A stretch of 64,000 bases of DNA, taken from Mesorhizobium qingshengii (lineage in GTDB: Bacteria > Pseudomonadota > Alphaproteobacteria > Rhizobiales > Rhizobiaceae). Under the pieces are notes generated by a model, which ran no database searches, had not been told where the DNA came from, and was given only the letters and a program-made list of their open reading frames with translations. This document shows positions 36,964 to 44,096 of this stretch, in pieces; position 1 is the first letter of the stretch, and each line of letters opens with the position of its first letter. The position numbers and the translations under genes were made by a program. The DNA lies in the NCBI RefSeq assembly GCF_027563465.1, contig NZ_JAPFQA010000021.1:1-64000 (forward strand). Direction: 5' to 3'.

Positions 36964-38535
36964 TCAGTTGTAGCCGCGGGCGGCGCGGAAAGCGCCCGCC
37001 AGGTCGCCGCTGCCATCGAATACGCGCGCCGAAGTCGCCTTTGCAAGGCTGTCGAGCTGGCTCTTGTCGGCGTCGCCGAACGTGATGCCGAACACCGGCA
37101 CGCGCAGCGGCGCGCTGCGCCATTGCTGAAGAAACTGGTCGGCGCTGCCGTCGGTGCGGCCGTCGGTCATGATGATGATCGCTGGCAGATATTTCAACAG
37201 ACCCGGCGTCGCCGTGATCTGCTGTAGCGCCTGCTGGGCACAGGCATACATGTCGGTGCCGCCACCGGCATGTTGCCCCGCGACCGCCGCGAGCAGTTGG
37301 GCTTGCCCGGCCGCATCGCCGGTTGCTTCGAAATTGGCGCGCACGACACTGTCGAACGGCAGCACGAAGATGCGGTCGGAGGGCGTCCATTGCACCAGCA
37401 CCTCGCTGGCCTTTTCCGGCGTGAACAGGAATTGCGCCGCAGCCTGCAGCTGTTTCTCGCCCTGATCTTCCATGGAGCCGGAGAAGTCGAAACACAATGC
37501 TGTCAGCGAAGGCTTGCGCAAGGCCTCCTGATAGAGGTCGAGCGCCTTGCGGATCACCGCCGGCTCCGGCATGCGAATCGACGTCACCAGCTTGCCCGGA
37601 TCGAAATTCCAGTCAGGTTCAGCCGCGGCCTGGATCGCCGAGCCGCCAAGCGGCAGCCGCCTGCCGGTGTCGGCGATGCGCTTGCGCACAGCGTCCGTCT
37701 GCAGATAGGCGAGCAGGTCGGTGAAGAATTTTTCGACCTCCGGGCCGCGGCCATGGTCGATGAAGCCGAGTGGCGAGTCGCCGACCGCGACGCCGTCGGC
37801 CGGATAGACGGCATAGAGCGGCTCCTTGCCCATCTGCTTCAGTTTGTCGTCGGTCTCCTTCAGCGTCGCCTCGTAGTTCCACATCGCGTCGTAGACGGTG
37901 CCCTTGCTGGCGCTGTCGACATAGAGATCGGCCAGCCAGCCCGACGAGCCGGACGAACGCTCGACGCCTTGCAGAAGCGCGCTCACCGTTTCACGCACGT
38001 TCGCATTGTCGAGATCGCCGGGCTCGATCACTTCCTTGCCGCCAAGCGCGCTGGACAGCATCGCGAGATAGGCGCTGGCGCCCGAATTGGACTGCGTCGC
38101 CGAGGTCATCAGGAATTTGAGCTTGCCGTCCTTCACCGCGGCCAGAATGTCCTTCATGAAGACTGGCCTGCCGACCCAGCCAAGCTCGACGGCCTTGGAT
38201 TTGCGCACGCCCAGAATGACCGGCATCTGCGCGATCGAGGTCAGGTTGCGCACCTTGCGGCCGGAATCGAACAGGTCGACCCACACACTCGAGGCCGGCC
38301 AGACCGCGTCTTGCTCAAGGCCGGCAGGCCGTTGCAGGCCAAGGCCGATATCGAGCGAGCCCTCGTAGGCGAAGGTGCAGGTCGCGCCCTGCTTGTCGCA
38401 GAATTCCTGAACGATCGGCTGCAGCACCGTGTTTTCCGAGCCCGACACGATGGAGAATTTGACGTTGCTCGAATTGCAGGCCGCCAGCAGCATCGCGAAG
38501 GCCATGAGCAGAACGGACGTCAGCGTCTTCGGCAT
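36964..38535 (-). CDS. lipoprotein with substrate-binding and von Willebrand A domains
   Basis: The product has 523 residues. The signal ends in a lipobox (LLAAC, Cys at about 19), so it is a lipoprotein facing the periplasm. Residues about 25-310 resemble a type 2 periplasmic binding protein (KFSIVSGSENTVLQPI, then a GSLDIGLGLQ region). Residues about 335-523 form a vWA domain with the MIDAS motif DFSGSMEDQ, a HAGGGTDMYACAQ segment (second MIDAS Thr) and IIIMTDGRTDGSADQ. This domain normally binds a metal and a protein partner. It lies between telA (11 bases) and xpaC (1 base) in an operon. The ligand and partner are unknown. Confidence 0.8.
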   Translation of the reverse strand: MPKTLTSVLLMAFAMLLAACNSSNVKFSIVSGSENTVLQPIVQEFCDKQGATCTFAYEGSLDIGLGLQRPAGLEQDAVWPASSVWVDLFDSGRKVRNLTSIAQMPVILGVRKSKAVELGWVGRPVFMKDILAAVKDGKLKFLMTSATQSNSGASAYLAMLSSALGGKEVIEPGDLDNANVRETVSALLQGVERSSGSSGWLADLYVDSASKGTVYDAMWNYEATLKETDDKLKQMGKEPLYAVYPADGVAVGDSPLGFIDHGRGPEVEKFFTDLLAYLQTDAVRKRIADTGRRLPLGGSAIQAAAEPDWNFDPGKLVTSIRMPEPAVIRKALDLYQEALRKPSLTALCFDFSGSMEDQGEKQLQAAAQFLFTPEKASEVLVQWTPSDRIFVLPFDSVVRANFEATGDAAGQAQLLAAVAGQHAGGGTDMYACAQQALQQITATPGLLKYLPAIIIMTDGRTDGSADQFLQQWRSAPLRVPVFGITFGDADKSQLDSLAKATSARVFDGSGDLAGAFRAARGYN

Positions 38536-38546
38536 GGCTGTTCCGA

Positions 38547-39626
38547 TCAGGCTTGGGTCAGCGCTTTCTTTAGATCGATCGTCATCTGGTCCATCTGCTT
38601 TTCGGCGTCGGCCCGCTTCTGGCGGCCCTCTTGCTGGACCTTGAGCACGCCTTGCACCGTGTCGATCAGGTCGCGGTTTGCCTGTGCCAACGTCTCGACA
38701 TCGACGATGCCGCGCTGCGCCTGCTCCTCGATCGAGATCGCCTGATCCTTCATCATCTTGGAGGTCTGGCGGATCATCTCGTTGGTGGCGTCCGTCACCG
38801 TCTTTTGCAGTTCGAGCGCCGATTTCTGGTTGGTCAACCCAAGCAGGATGACCATCTTCTGCTTCCAGGCCGGCACGGTGAGGGCCGAGGTCGCCTGCAG
38901 GTTCTCGATCAGCGTCTCGTCGCCAGACTGGACGATGCGGATTTGCGGCAATTGCTGGATGCCGAGCTGGCGTGCCTGCACCAGATAGAAGACGCGCTTC
39001 TCCAGACGATCCAGTGCCTGGACCGCGTCCTGGTAGGTCTGGGCTTCAAGTGTGCCGCCGACATCGCCGCCGGCCGAATCCGCCGCGGTCTTCAGCTTGG
39101 GTAATTCGTTGGTGCGATAGTCCTCGACGAATTTCTTGCCTGCCTGCACATAGGCATCGAGCTTGAGGATCGAATCCTTGGTCTGCTCATGCAGGTCATC
39201 GAGCACGGCAATGTCGCGCCGCAGCGTGTCCTTGTGGCGGTCGAGCTCGAGGCCGATGCGGTCGATCTGCCCGGCGACGTCCTCGTATTTTTCCTTGAAG
39301 CGTTCCAGCCGTGCCTTGAACGACGTGAACAGATTGCCGAGAAATCCTTGGTCTTTCAGCGAGGCCGGATCAAGGTTCTTGGCCTTCATGATGATGTCGG
39401 TCAGGAGATCGCCGGTGTCACCGAGATCGCGATTGCGCAACTGGCCCAGAATCTTGTCGGCATAATCGCTGACCGCCTGCTGGGCGCGGTCACCATAGAC
39501 CGAAATGCCGGCACGATCCCTGACGTCAATCGTGCTTTCGATCCTGGCTATGTCGGATGGGTTGGCAACGATTGTCGGTAATGCCGAGGTGTCGTCGAGC
39601 AGAGTGATGCTGTTCTTGTCGGCCAT
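38547..39626 (-). CDS. toxic anion resistance protein TelA family
   Basis: The product has 359 residues, almost entirely helical and charged. Family features include GFLGNLFTSFKARLERFKEKY at about 95-115, TKDSILKLDAYVQAG, and a C-terminal block with VPAWKQKMVILLGLTNQKSAL and MKDQAISIEEQAQRGIVDVETL. TelA proteins are linked to tellurite and other stresses in some hosts, but the mechanism is not known. It is the first gene of a four-gene operon with a vWA lipoprotein, an XpaC-like protein and an exported binding protein. A gap of 220 bases upstream holds the promoter. Confidence 0.88.
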   Translation of the reverse strand: MADKNSITLLDDTSALPTIVANPSDIARIESTIDVRDRAGISVYGDRAQQAVSDYADKILGQLRNRDLGDTGDLLTDIIMKAKNLDPASLKDQGFLGNLFTSFKARLERFKEKYEDVAGQIDRIGLELDRHKDTLRRDIAVLDDLHEQTKDSILKLDAYVQAGKKFVEDYRTNELPKLKTAADSAGGDVGGTLEAQTYQDAVQALDRLEKRVFYLVQARQLGIQQLPQIRIVQSGDETLIENLQATSALTVPAWKQKMVILLGLTNQKSALELQKTVTDATNEMIRQTSKMMKDQAISIEEQAQRGIVDVETLAQANRDLIDTVQGVLKVQQEGRQKRADAEKQMDQMTIDLKKALTQA

Positions 39627-39849
39627 GCAGACCTCCCCTCAATGAACAGTATCTCCATAGGCTGTCTGTGACAGGGATATGTCAGTGCTGTGCATAAAGA
39701 GAGAGCCTTGCCGGACTCGGCGCACAAACACGCTGGTTTCAGCCCGAAAACTGGCGATATCTGCTTGGAATCGGCCCGGTGGACAAGTTAATTCGCCGGC
39801 AGGTGCCAGCGCTCGGCGCAATGCGATGAGATGATGGCTCTCGCCGGCG

Positions 39850-40521
39850 TCAACCAGCCTCGTGCGGCGCGGGTGCCGTCAGCCATTGCCGGACGATTGC
39901 CGCGTCCGAGCCACCGAATTCATGACCCGATGGAACAATCCGGGCGTCGGGTTCGGCGCCGTGCTGGCTGAGCAAGGTCACCAGTGCCGGCGCGAAGGGC
40001 GCATAGGTCAGGTCTGCGGCGCCGGCGATGATCAGCACCCGCACCTTTGACAGATCCGTCGGCGGCACATTGTCCAGCACCGGCATCGGCCGCAGCAAGG
40101 CTGCCCGTTCGACAAGGCCGGGATGCAACAGCATGACGCTGGAAACCAGATTGGCGCCGTTCGAATAGCCGAGGAACGTCGAACGGGAGAGATCGAGATT
40201 GTGACGCCGCGCTACTTCGCCGATGAAGCCCGCAAACGCGTCCGCTTCGTCGCGAATGCTGTCCTGCTCGAAGCGTGTCGGCGTGATCCGCGTGAACCAG
40301 CGGAAACCGTCTTCCTGGGCGATGCGGCCACGCACTGCAACCAGCACCGCGCGCGGCGCGATCTGCCTCGCGAGCGGAACCAGAGTGGTCTCGTCGACGC
40401 CGGATCCGTGCAGCAGAAAAAGCACTTCGCCGGTTGCATCGGTGGGCCGGTAGAGGCGGTAGAAAAAGCCCAGATCGCGCCGCAGGGCAACGTCTTCGAA
40501 GGCTTCTTCAGTCACGATCAC
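39850..40521 (-). CDS. alpha/beta hydrolase (carboxylesterase/phospholipase type)
   Basis: The product has 223 residues. The fold is that of YpfH-like serine esterases: LLHGSGVDETTLVPLA near residue 36, the nucleophile elbow GYSNGAN (Ser at about 118), a probable acid in IIAGAADLTY, and the catalytic His in SGHEFGGSD near the end. It is soluble with no signal peptide, so it acts in the cytosol. The substrate is not predictable; such enzymes hydrolyse carboxylic esters or act as phospholipases. It is divergent from opgC across about 195 bases. Confidence 0.85.
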   Translation of the reverse strand: MIVTEEAFEDVALRRDLGFFYRLYRPTDATGEVLFLLHGSGVDETTLVPLARQIAPRAVLVAVRGRIAQEDGFRWFTRITPTRFEQDSIRDEADAFAGFIGEVARRHNLDLSRSTFLGYSNGANLVSSVMLLHPGLVERAALLRPMPVLDNVPPTDLSKVRVLIIAGAADLTYAPFAPALVTLLSQHGAEPDARIVPSGHEFGGSDAAIVRQWLTAPAPHEAG

Positions 40522-40717
40522 ATCCTTTTGATTTCGTGCTACTTTCGTTCATTTTGCCGGCTTCAAAACGCAATATTTTCAAGCTCCGCGAAAGTTGATT
40601 GAGCCGGGCGCACTACAGTCCGTTTCTTCGCCGATATCATTCCCGTGGGAGGAATCGAAGCGGTGCGCCGGGGGTCGCATTGCCGGCATGAACAACCAGC
40701 TTTGAGGCCTTTTGTCG

Positions 40718-41944
40718 ATGACCACCCCAGTTTACCCGGATCGCGCTTCTGCGTGTGTCCCGGACCGCGATAAGCGTGTCCCAGACCGCGATACGCGCAT
40801 TGATGTCTTCCGCGCGCTCGCTCTGCTGACCATCTATGTCGACCATGTGCCGGGCACCGCCTTCGAATATCTGACCTACAAGAATTTCGGCTTTTCGGAC
40901 GCCGCCGAGGTCTTCGTGCTGATCTCCGGCGTCTCGGTCGCTCTTGCCTACGGCAGGAAATTTCAGCCCGGCAACCGGCTGTTGGCGACCCTGAAAATGT
41001 GGCGCCGCGCCGGTGTGCTCTATGCCGCGCACATCGTCACCACCATGGTGGTGATGGCGATCTTCTGCGCGGCGGCGGTGTTCGCCAGGCGGCCGGAGTT
41101 GCTGAAGCTGATCAACATCGAGCCGCTCATGAAGAACACGCCAGAAGTTCTGGTCGGCATCGTCACGCTCGGCCATCAGCTCGGCTACAACAACATCCTG
41201 CCGGTCTATGCGGTTCTGCTGCTGCTGGCCCCGGTCTTCCTGCTGTTCGTCAGCCACCGGCCGCTGCCAGCGCTGGCCGCATCCGGCGCGCTATGGCTGG
41301 TGGCGGGGATCTACCAGATCGCGCCGCCGAATTATCCCGAACCCGGCTTCTGGTTCCTCAACCCGCTGTCGTGGCAGTTCCTCTTCGCCATCGGCCTGGC
41401 GGGCACACTCCATGTACGGCGCGGTGGCAGCATCCCGGTCAACCGTTGGCTGGTTGGCGCGGCTCTGGCTTACACCGTCATGGCGCTGGTCTGGGTGCAC
41501 AGCCCGCTCTGGGGGCAGATCTCCTGGCTTGGCCTGCCTTCCGTGCTGACCGGCTTTGACAAGACGTTCCTGTCTCTGCCGAGGCTGCTGCATATCCTGG
41601 CAGTGAGCTACCTGATCGTGGCATTCCCGGCGATTTCCAACCTGTTTCGTACCGGGCGCGATCACCCGCTTGCCATATTGGGCAAGCGATCGCTGCCGGT
41701 TTTCATTGCCGGCACGGTGCTCGCCCTGACGGCGCAAGTGCTGAAACAGATCAATCCGGGTGGGTTCGCCTATGACAGCCTGTTGATTGCCGCCGGCATC
41801 GCCATGCAGTTCGCGCTCGCCTACTATCTCGAGTGGCTTTCAGGCCTTGGCTGGTCCGCAAAGGGCAAGCCGGTCCACAATGCCGCGCCGCCTGTGCATC
41901 CATCCTTCAGCATGCCGCCCATGACGGCAAGAGTGAGCCGATGA
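40718..41944 (+). CDS. opgC: OpgC family membrane acyltransferase
   Basis: The product has 408 residues from the ATG at 40718; a TTG two codons upstream is less likely. OpgC adds succinyl groups to osmoregulated periplasmic glucans in some alphaproteobacteria; related proteins modify other glycans. The diagnostic N-terminal block is RIDVFRALALLTIYVDHVPG followed by FSDAAEVFVLISGVSVALAYG. About ten membrane helices follow. The N-terminal tail carries a 21-bp tandem duplication (40756-40797) encoding VPDRDK and VPDRDT. The gene is single; the convergent LacI gene ends 21 bases away. Confidence 0.88.
   Translation: MTTPVYPDRASACVPDRDKRVPDRDTRIDVFRALALLTIYVDHVPGTAFEYLTYKNFGFSDAAEVFVLISGVSVALAYGRKFQPGNRLLATLKMWRRAGVLYAAHIVTTMVVMAIFCAAAVFARRPELLKLINIEPLMKNTPEVLVGIVTLGHQLGYNNILPVYAVLLLLAPVFLLFVSHRPLPALAASGALWLVAGIYQIAPPNYPEPGFWFLNPLSWQFLFAIGLAGTLHVRRGGSIPVNRWLVGAALAYTVMALVWVHSPLWGQISWLGLPSVLTGFDKTFLSLPRLLHILAVSYLIVAFPAISNLFRTGRDHPLAILGKRSLPVFIAGTVLALTAQVLKQINPGGFAYDSLLIAAGIAMQFALAYYLEWLSGLGWSAKGKPVHNAAPPVHPSFSMPPMTARVSR
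40756..40797 (+). repeat. in-frame 21-bp tandem duplication in opgC
   Basis: Two adjacent 21-base units (40756-40776 and 40777-40797) differ at a few positions and encode VPDRDKR and VPDRDTR. The unit length is a multiple of three, so the frame is kept. It lies in the cytoplasmic tail before the first membrane helix. Confidence 0.85.
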
Positions 41945-41965
41945 CGCTTTGAGGCGACCGGCGGT

Positions 41966-43042
41966 TCAGGCCGGCGGGGGGCCGGATGAGGCCCGCACCA
42001 CGAGCTCGACCGGCAGCAATTGCCTGCTGAGCGAGCCGTCATTTTCCAGGATCGCCTTGACGGCACGGCGGCCCATCTCGGCGATCGGCTGGGCGACGGT
42101 GGTCAGCGGCGGCTCGGAGATCGCGCTTTCCGGGACACCGTCGAAGCCGACGATCGAAACGTCGCCCGGCACGGCGATGTCATGCTGTCGCAGCCAGTCC
42201 AGTGCATGCAAGGCGATCCTGTCAGACATTGCCAGGATTGCCGTTGGCGCCTCGGCGGCGGCGAAAATATGATCGAGGCCGGCCCAGACACTTTTCTCGT
42301 CATTGACGGTTTCGTAGATCGGCACAAGCGAGACGTCGATGTCGAAACTGGAGAGTTCCGCGAAATAACCGCGCAGGCGGTCTCGGGTACCGGAGTAGAG
42401 GGCCATCTCCACTTGTGCCTGGGTGGTAGGGCCGAAGCCGGCGTCCGCACAGGGCAGGGCAAGCACGGCAAAGTGACGATGCCCAAGCTCGGCCAGATGG
42501 CGAGCCGCCAGGCCAGCCCCGGCGATGTTGTCGATACCGATCGCCGCGACCGTCTGGTCGTCCGAATCGAGATCGAGCGCGACAAAGGGCAGCTTGCGTT
42601 CGCGTGCCAGTTGCACCAGTCGCGAATCGCCCTCCATGCAGAAGACGATAAACCCGTCGACCAGGGCGCTCTGGATGTTCCAGGCCAGCTGTTCGCTGTT
42701 GGCGGCCGAGACCAGCGAGATCCCGGCGCCGGTCGCGTCGCACGCCTGCGAAATGCTGGCCATCATCACCCGGGCAAAAGGGTCGTCGAAAAAATAGGAC
42801 AAGGGTTCGCCGGTGGCGACACCGATGGCGTTGACCTTGCCGGCGCGCAGCAGCCGTCCTTTGGGGTCCGGTCCGCCATATCCCATTGCCTCGGCCGCGG
42901 CCTTGACCCGCTCGCGGACTTCCTCGCGCACGATCTCCGGGCGGGCGAACACGTTGGAGGCGGTGCCGTGCGACACGCCGGCCGCTTTGGCGATGTCTGC
43001 CAGCCGGACCGGTCTTGTCTTTCCAGAGGTCAATGGCGCCAT
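41966..43042 (-). CDS. LacI family transcriptional regulator
   Basis: The product has 358 residues. The helix-turn-helix is VRLADIAKAAGVSHGTASNVFARP (about 12-35), followed by a hinge with AAAEAMGY. The effector domain has the periplasmic-binding-like fold, with DGFIVFCMEG and DNIAGAGLAARHLAELGH as landmarks. A four-copy palindrome with central CG lies upstream and downstream of its own start region (43079-43381), matching the operators of this family, one copy 37 bases from its ATG. It probably represses itself and the divergent small-protein genes. No sugar transporter or enzyme gene is adjacent, which is unusual for a LacI regulator. The effector is unknown. Confidence 0.92.
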   Translation of the reverse strand: MAPLTSGKTRPVRLADIAKAAGVSHGTASNVFARPEIVREEVRERVKAAAEAMGYGGPDPKGRLLRAGKVNAIGVATGEPLSYFFDDPFARVMMASISQACDATGAGISLVSAANSEQLAWNIQSALVDGFIVFCMEGDSRLVQLARERKLPFVALDLDSDDQTVAAIGIDNIAGAGLAARHLAELGHRHFAVLALPCADAGFGPTTQAQVEMALYSGTRDRLRGYFAELSSFDIDVSLVPIYETVNDEKSVWAGLDHIFAAAEAPTAILAMSDRIALHALDWLRQHDIAVPGDVSIVGFDGVPESAISEPPLTTVAQPIAEMGRRAVKAILENDGSLSRQLLPVELVVRASSGPPPA

Positions 43043-43078
43043 CTTCGTCTCCTGACTGCGTCCTACCTAACACTTTCG

Positions 43079-43092
43079 TTGGATCGGTTCAA
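43079..43092. promoter_or_regulatory. LacI-type operator O1
   Basis: TTGGATCGGTTCAA matches the consensus TTGRATCGATYCAA with one change at the centre. It lies 37 bases upstream of the regulator's start codon and just before a TTGACT box for the divergent promoter, so it may serve both directions. Confidence 0.65.
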
Positions 43093-43095
43093 ATT

Positions 43096-43125
43096 TTGAC
43101 TTGATCGAAGGTCTGGTGAGATGTA
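43096..43125 (+). promoter_or_regulatory. candidate promoter for the tandem small-protein genes
   Basis: TTGACT at 43096-43101 and GATGTA at 43120-43125 are separated by 18 bases. Operators O1 and O2 flank the pair, O2 overlapping the expected start point. The -10 box is weak, so the exact hexamer is uncertain. Confidence 0.4.
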
Positions 43126-43128
43126 TGT

Positions 43129-43142
43129 TTGAATCGATCCAA
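43129..43142. promoter_or_regulatory. LacI-type operator O2
   Basis: TTGAATCGATCCAA is a 14-bp palindrome with a central CG, the reverse complement of O4. It lies immediately after the putative -10 box, the usual place for repression. Its centre is 50 bases from O1 and 31 from O3, about three helical turns. Confidence 0.7.
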
Positions 43143-43159
43143 GAATTAGTGCCTTGCAA

Positions 43160-43173
43160 TTAGATCGATTCAA
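43160..43173. promoter_or_regulatory. LacI-type operator O3
   Basis: TTAGATCGATTCAA differs from O4 at one position. It ends 23 bases before the GTG of the first small gene, nearly the same distance as O4 before the second gene. It is therefore part of the duplicated unit. Confidence 0.7.
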
Positions 43174-43196
43174 CTCATGGTCAAGGAAGATGCGCC

Positions 43197-43340
43197 GTGC
43201 ACCCCGTCAATTTTTTGTTCGAGGACATCTATCGCAACGACTGGAGCATCGCCTCGCGCCCCGCGACGCAGAGGCGCCGTGGCATCGCCAGCCCATGGGT
43301 TCGTGAGTTGCGGTTCCTCGTGGAGCGCAATCGGAGCTGA
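43197..43340 (+). CDS. small protein 1 of a duplicated, LacI-operator-linked pair
   Basis: A GTG-started frame encodes 47 residues, with an AAGGAAG ribosome binding site upstream. Its first half, HPVNFLFEDIYRNDWSI (residues 2-18), matches that of the second gene almost residue by residue, while DNA identity is lower. That pattern shows selection for the protein. The second half is basic and diverged. There is no signal peptide or membrane helix, and I know no named family with this motif. It is divergent from the LacI regulator and preceded by three operator palindromes. I infer it is the regulated output. The function is unknown. Confidence 0.7.
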   Translation: MHPVNFLFEDIYRNDWSIASRPATQRRRGIASPWVRELRFLVERNRS

Positions 43341-43367
43341 ATGGCGGTCGCTTTTTTTGCTCATCGA

Positions 43368-43381
43368 TTGGATCGATTCAA
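43368..43381. promoter_or_regulatory. LacI-type operator O4
   Basis: TTGGATCGATTCAA is the best match to the operator consensus. It ends 22 bases before the ATG of the second small gene and lies between it and the first gene. Its position repeats that of O3 with an offset of 208 bases. Confidence 0.7.
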
Positions 43382-43403
43382 GTCTTTAAAGGAGAACACG
43401 CTT

Positions 43404-43544
43404 ATGCATCCCGTGAGCTATCTGTTCGAAGACATCTACCGCAACTATTGGGGCATCTCGCCGGCTTTCCGCGGGCCGGAGGCGCGCCGTCCGACCAGGT
43501 CACGGCGCAATCGCGAATTGCTTGTTCAGCCCGAACGCCGCTAG
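43404..43544 (+). CDS. small protein 2 of a duplicated, LacI-operator-linked pair
   Basis: The ATG at 43404 follows a strong AAAGGAGA ribosome binding site and encodes 46 residues. Residues 1-18 (MHPVSYLFEDIYRNYWGI) mirror the first small protein; the shared core is HPV..LFEDIYRN.W.I. The C-terminal half is rich in Arg and Pro. An upstream in-frame ATG at 43341 lacks a ribosome binding site and would run through operator O4. The whole unit, including operator, ribosome binding site and gene, repeats the first unit with an offset of about 207 bases. The function is unknown; a DNA/RNA- or protein-binding micro-regulator is one possibility. Confidence 0.75.
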   Translation: MHPVSYLFEDIYRNYWGISPAFRGPEARRPTRSRRNRELLVQPERR

Positions 43545-43680
43545 GACTGATCGTTCGGAAAACGACGTTTGACAGGCAGCGGCCTGGCATTAGGTCTTCG
43601 CGACCGGATCCAGTCCGAGGGCAGGGCACCCTGAGGCATCATCCGCCTTTTCGGAACCGCCGGTGCGGGAACTCAGCCGA

Positions 43681-44055
43681 TCAGGAACGCGCCCGCCCCA
43701 ATGCAGAGGCCGCGATCACCAGCCAGCCGGCGATGAGCAAGGTGCCGCCGATCGGCGCCGACAGCGGGAACAACCGCGAGCCGAGGAAGTCTCGGGCGAG
43801 CAGGTCGCCACAGAACAGGAGAAGCCCGACCAGCAGGACCAGGCTTCCCACGCGCAGGATCCGGTTCGCGCCAAGCAATCCTGTGGCGAGGAAGACCGGC
43901 GCATGCATGAGCAGGAAGGATGCGGCGGTGCTGACGAAGGCGCCGCCCAGATGCGCAGCCGCGGCCGACAGCGCCACGCCGGCGGCACCACAGAGGCCAG
44001 CGGCCAGGATGAGGATGCGGCCGCTGTTGCCGAAAGACTGCTCGACCGTGCTCAT
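43681..44055 (-). CDS. DUF423 (YgdD-like) membrane protein
   Basis: The product has 124 residues from the ATG at 44055; longer in-frame starts would run into the neighbouring gene region. Four hydrophobic segments are visible with the DUF423 pattern: GLCGAAGVALSAAAAHLG, MHAPVFLATGLL, GLLLFCGDLLARDFLG and SAPIGGTLLIAGWL. DUF423 proteins are small inner-membrane proteins of unknown function. It is downstream of the MFS gene on the same strand (41 bases) and might be co-transcribed with it. Confidence 0.88.
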   Translation of the reverse strand: MSTVEQSFGNSGRILILAAGLCGAAGVALSAAAAHLGGAFVSTAASFLLMHAPVFLATGLLGANRILRVGSLVLLVGLLLFCGDLLARDFLGSRLFPLSAPIGGTLLIAGWLVIAASALGRARS

Positions 44056-44096
44056 ATCCGTGGCTCCGTGACGTTCAAGGGATGCGGTCCACCCGG

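Noticed and set aside
37270..38745. Plus-strand open frame of 491 codons opposite the vWA lipoprotein gene
   Set aside because: It is antisense to a gene with clear lipobox and MIDAS motifs and has Arg/His-rich shadow composition.
40718..41944. opgC as the target of the LacI regulator at 41966
   Set aside because: The two genes are convergent; all operator-like palindromes lie on the far side of the regulator, near the small genes.
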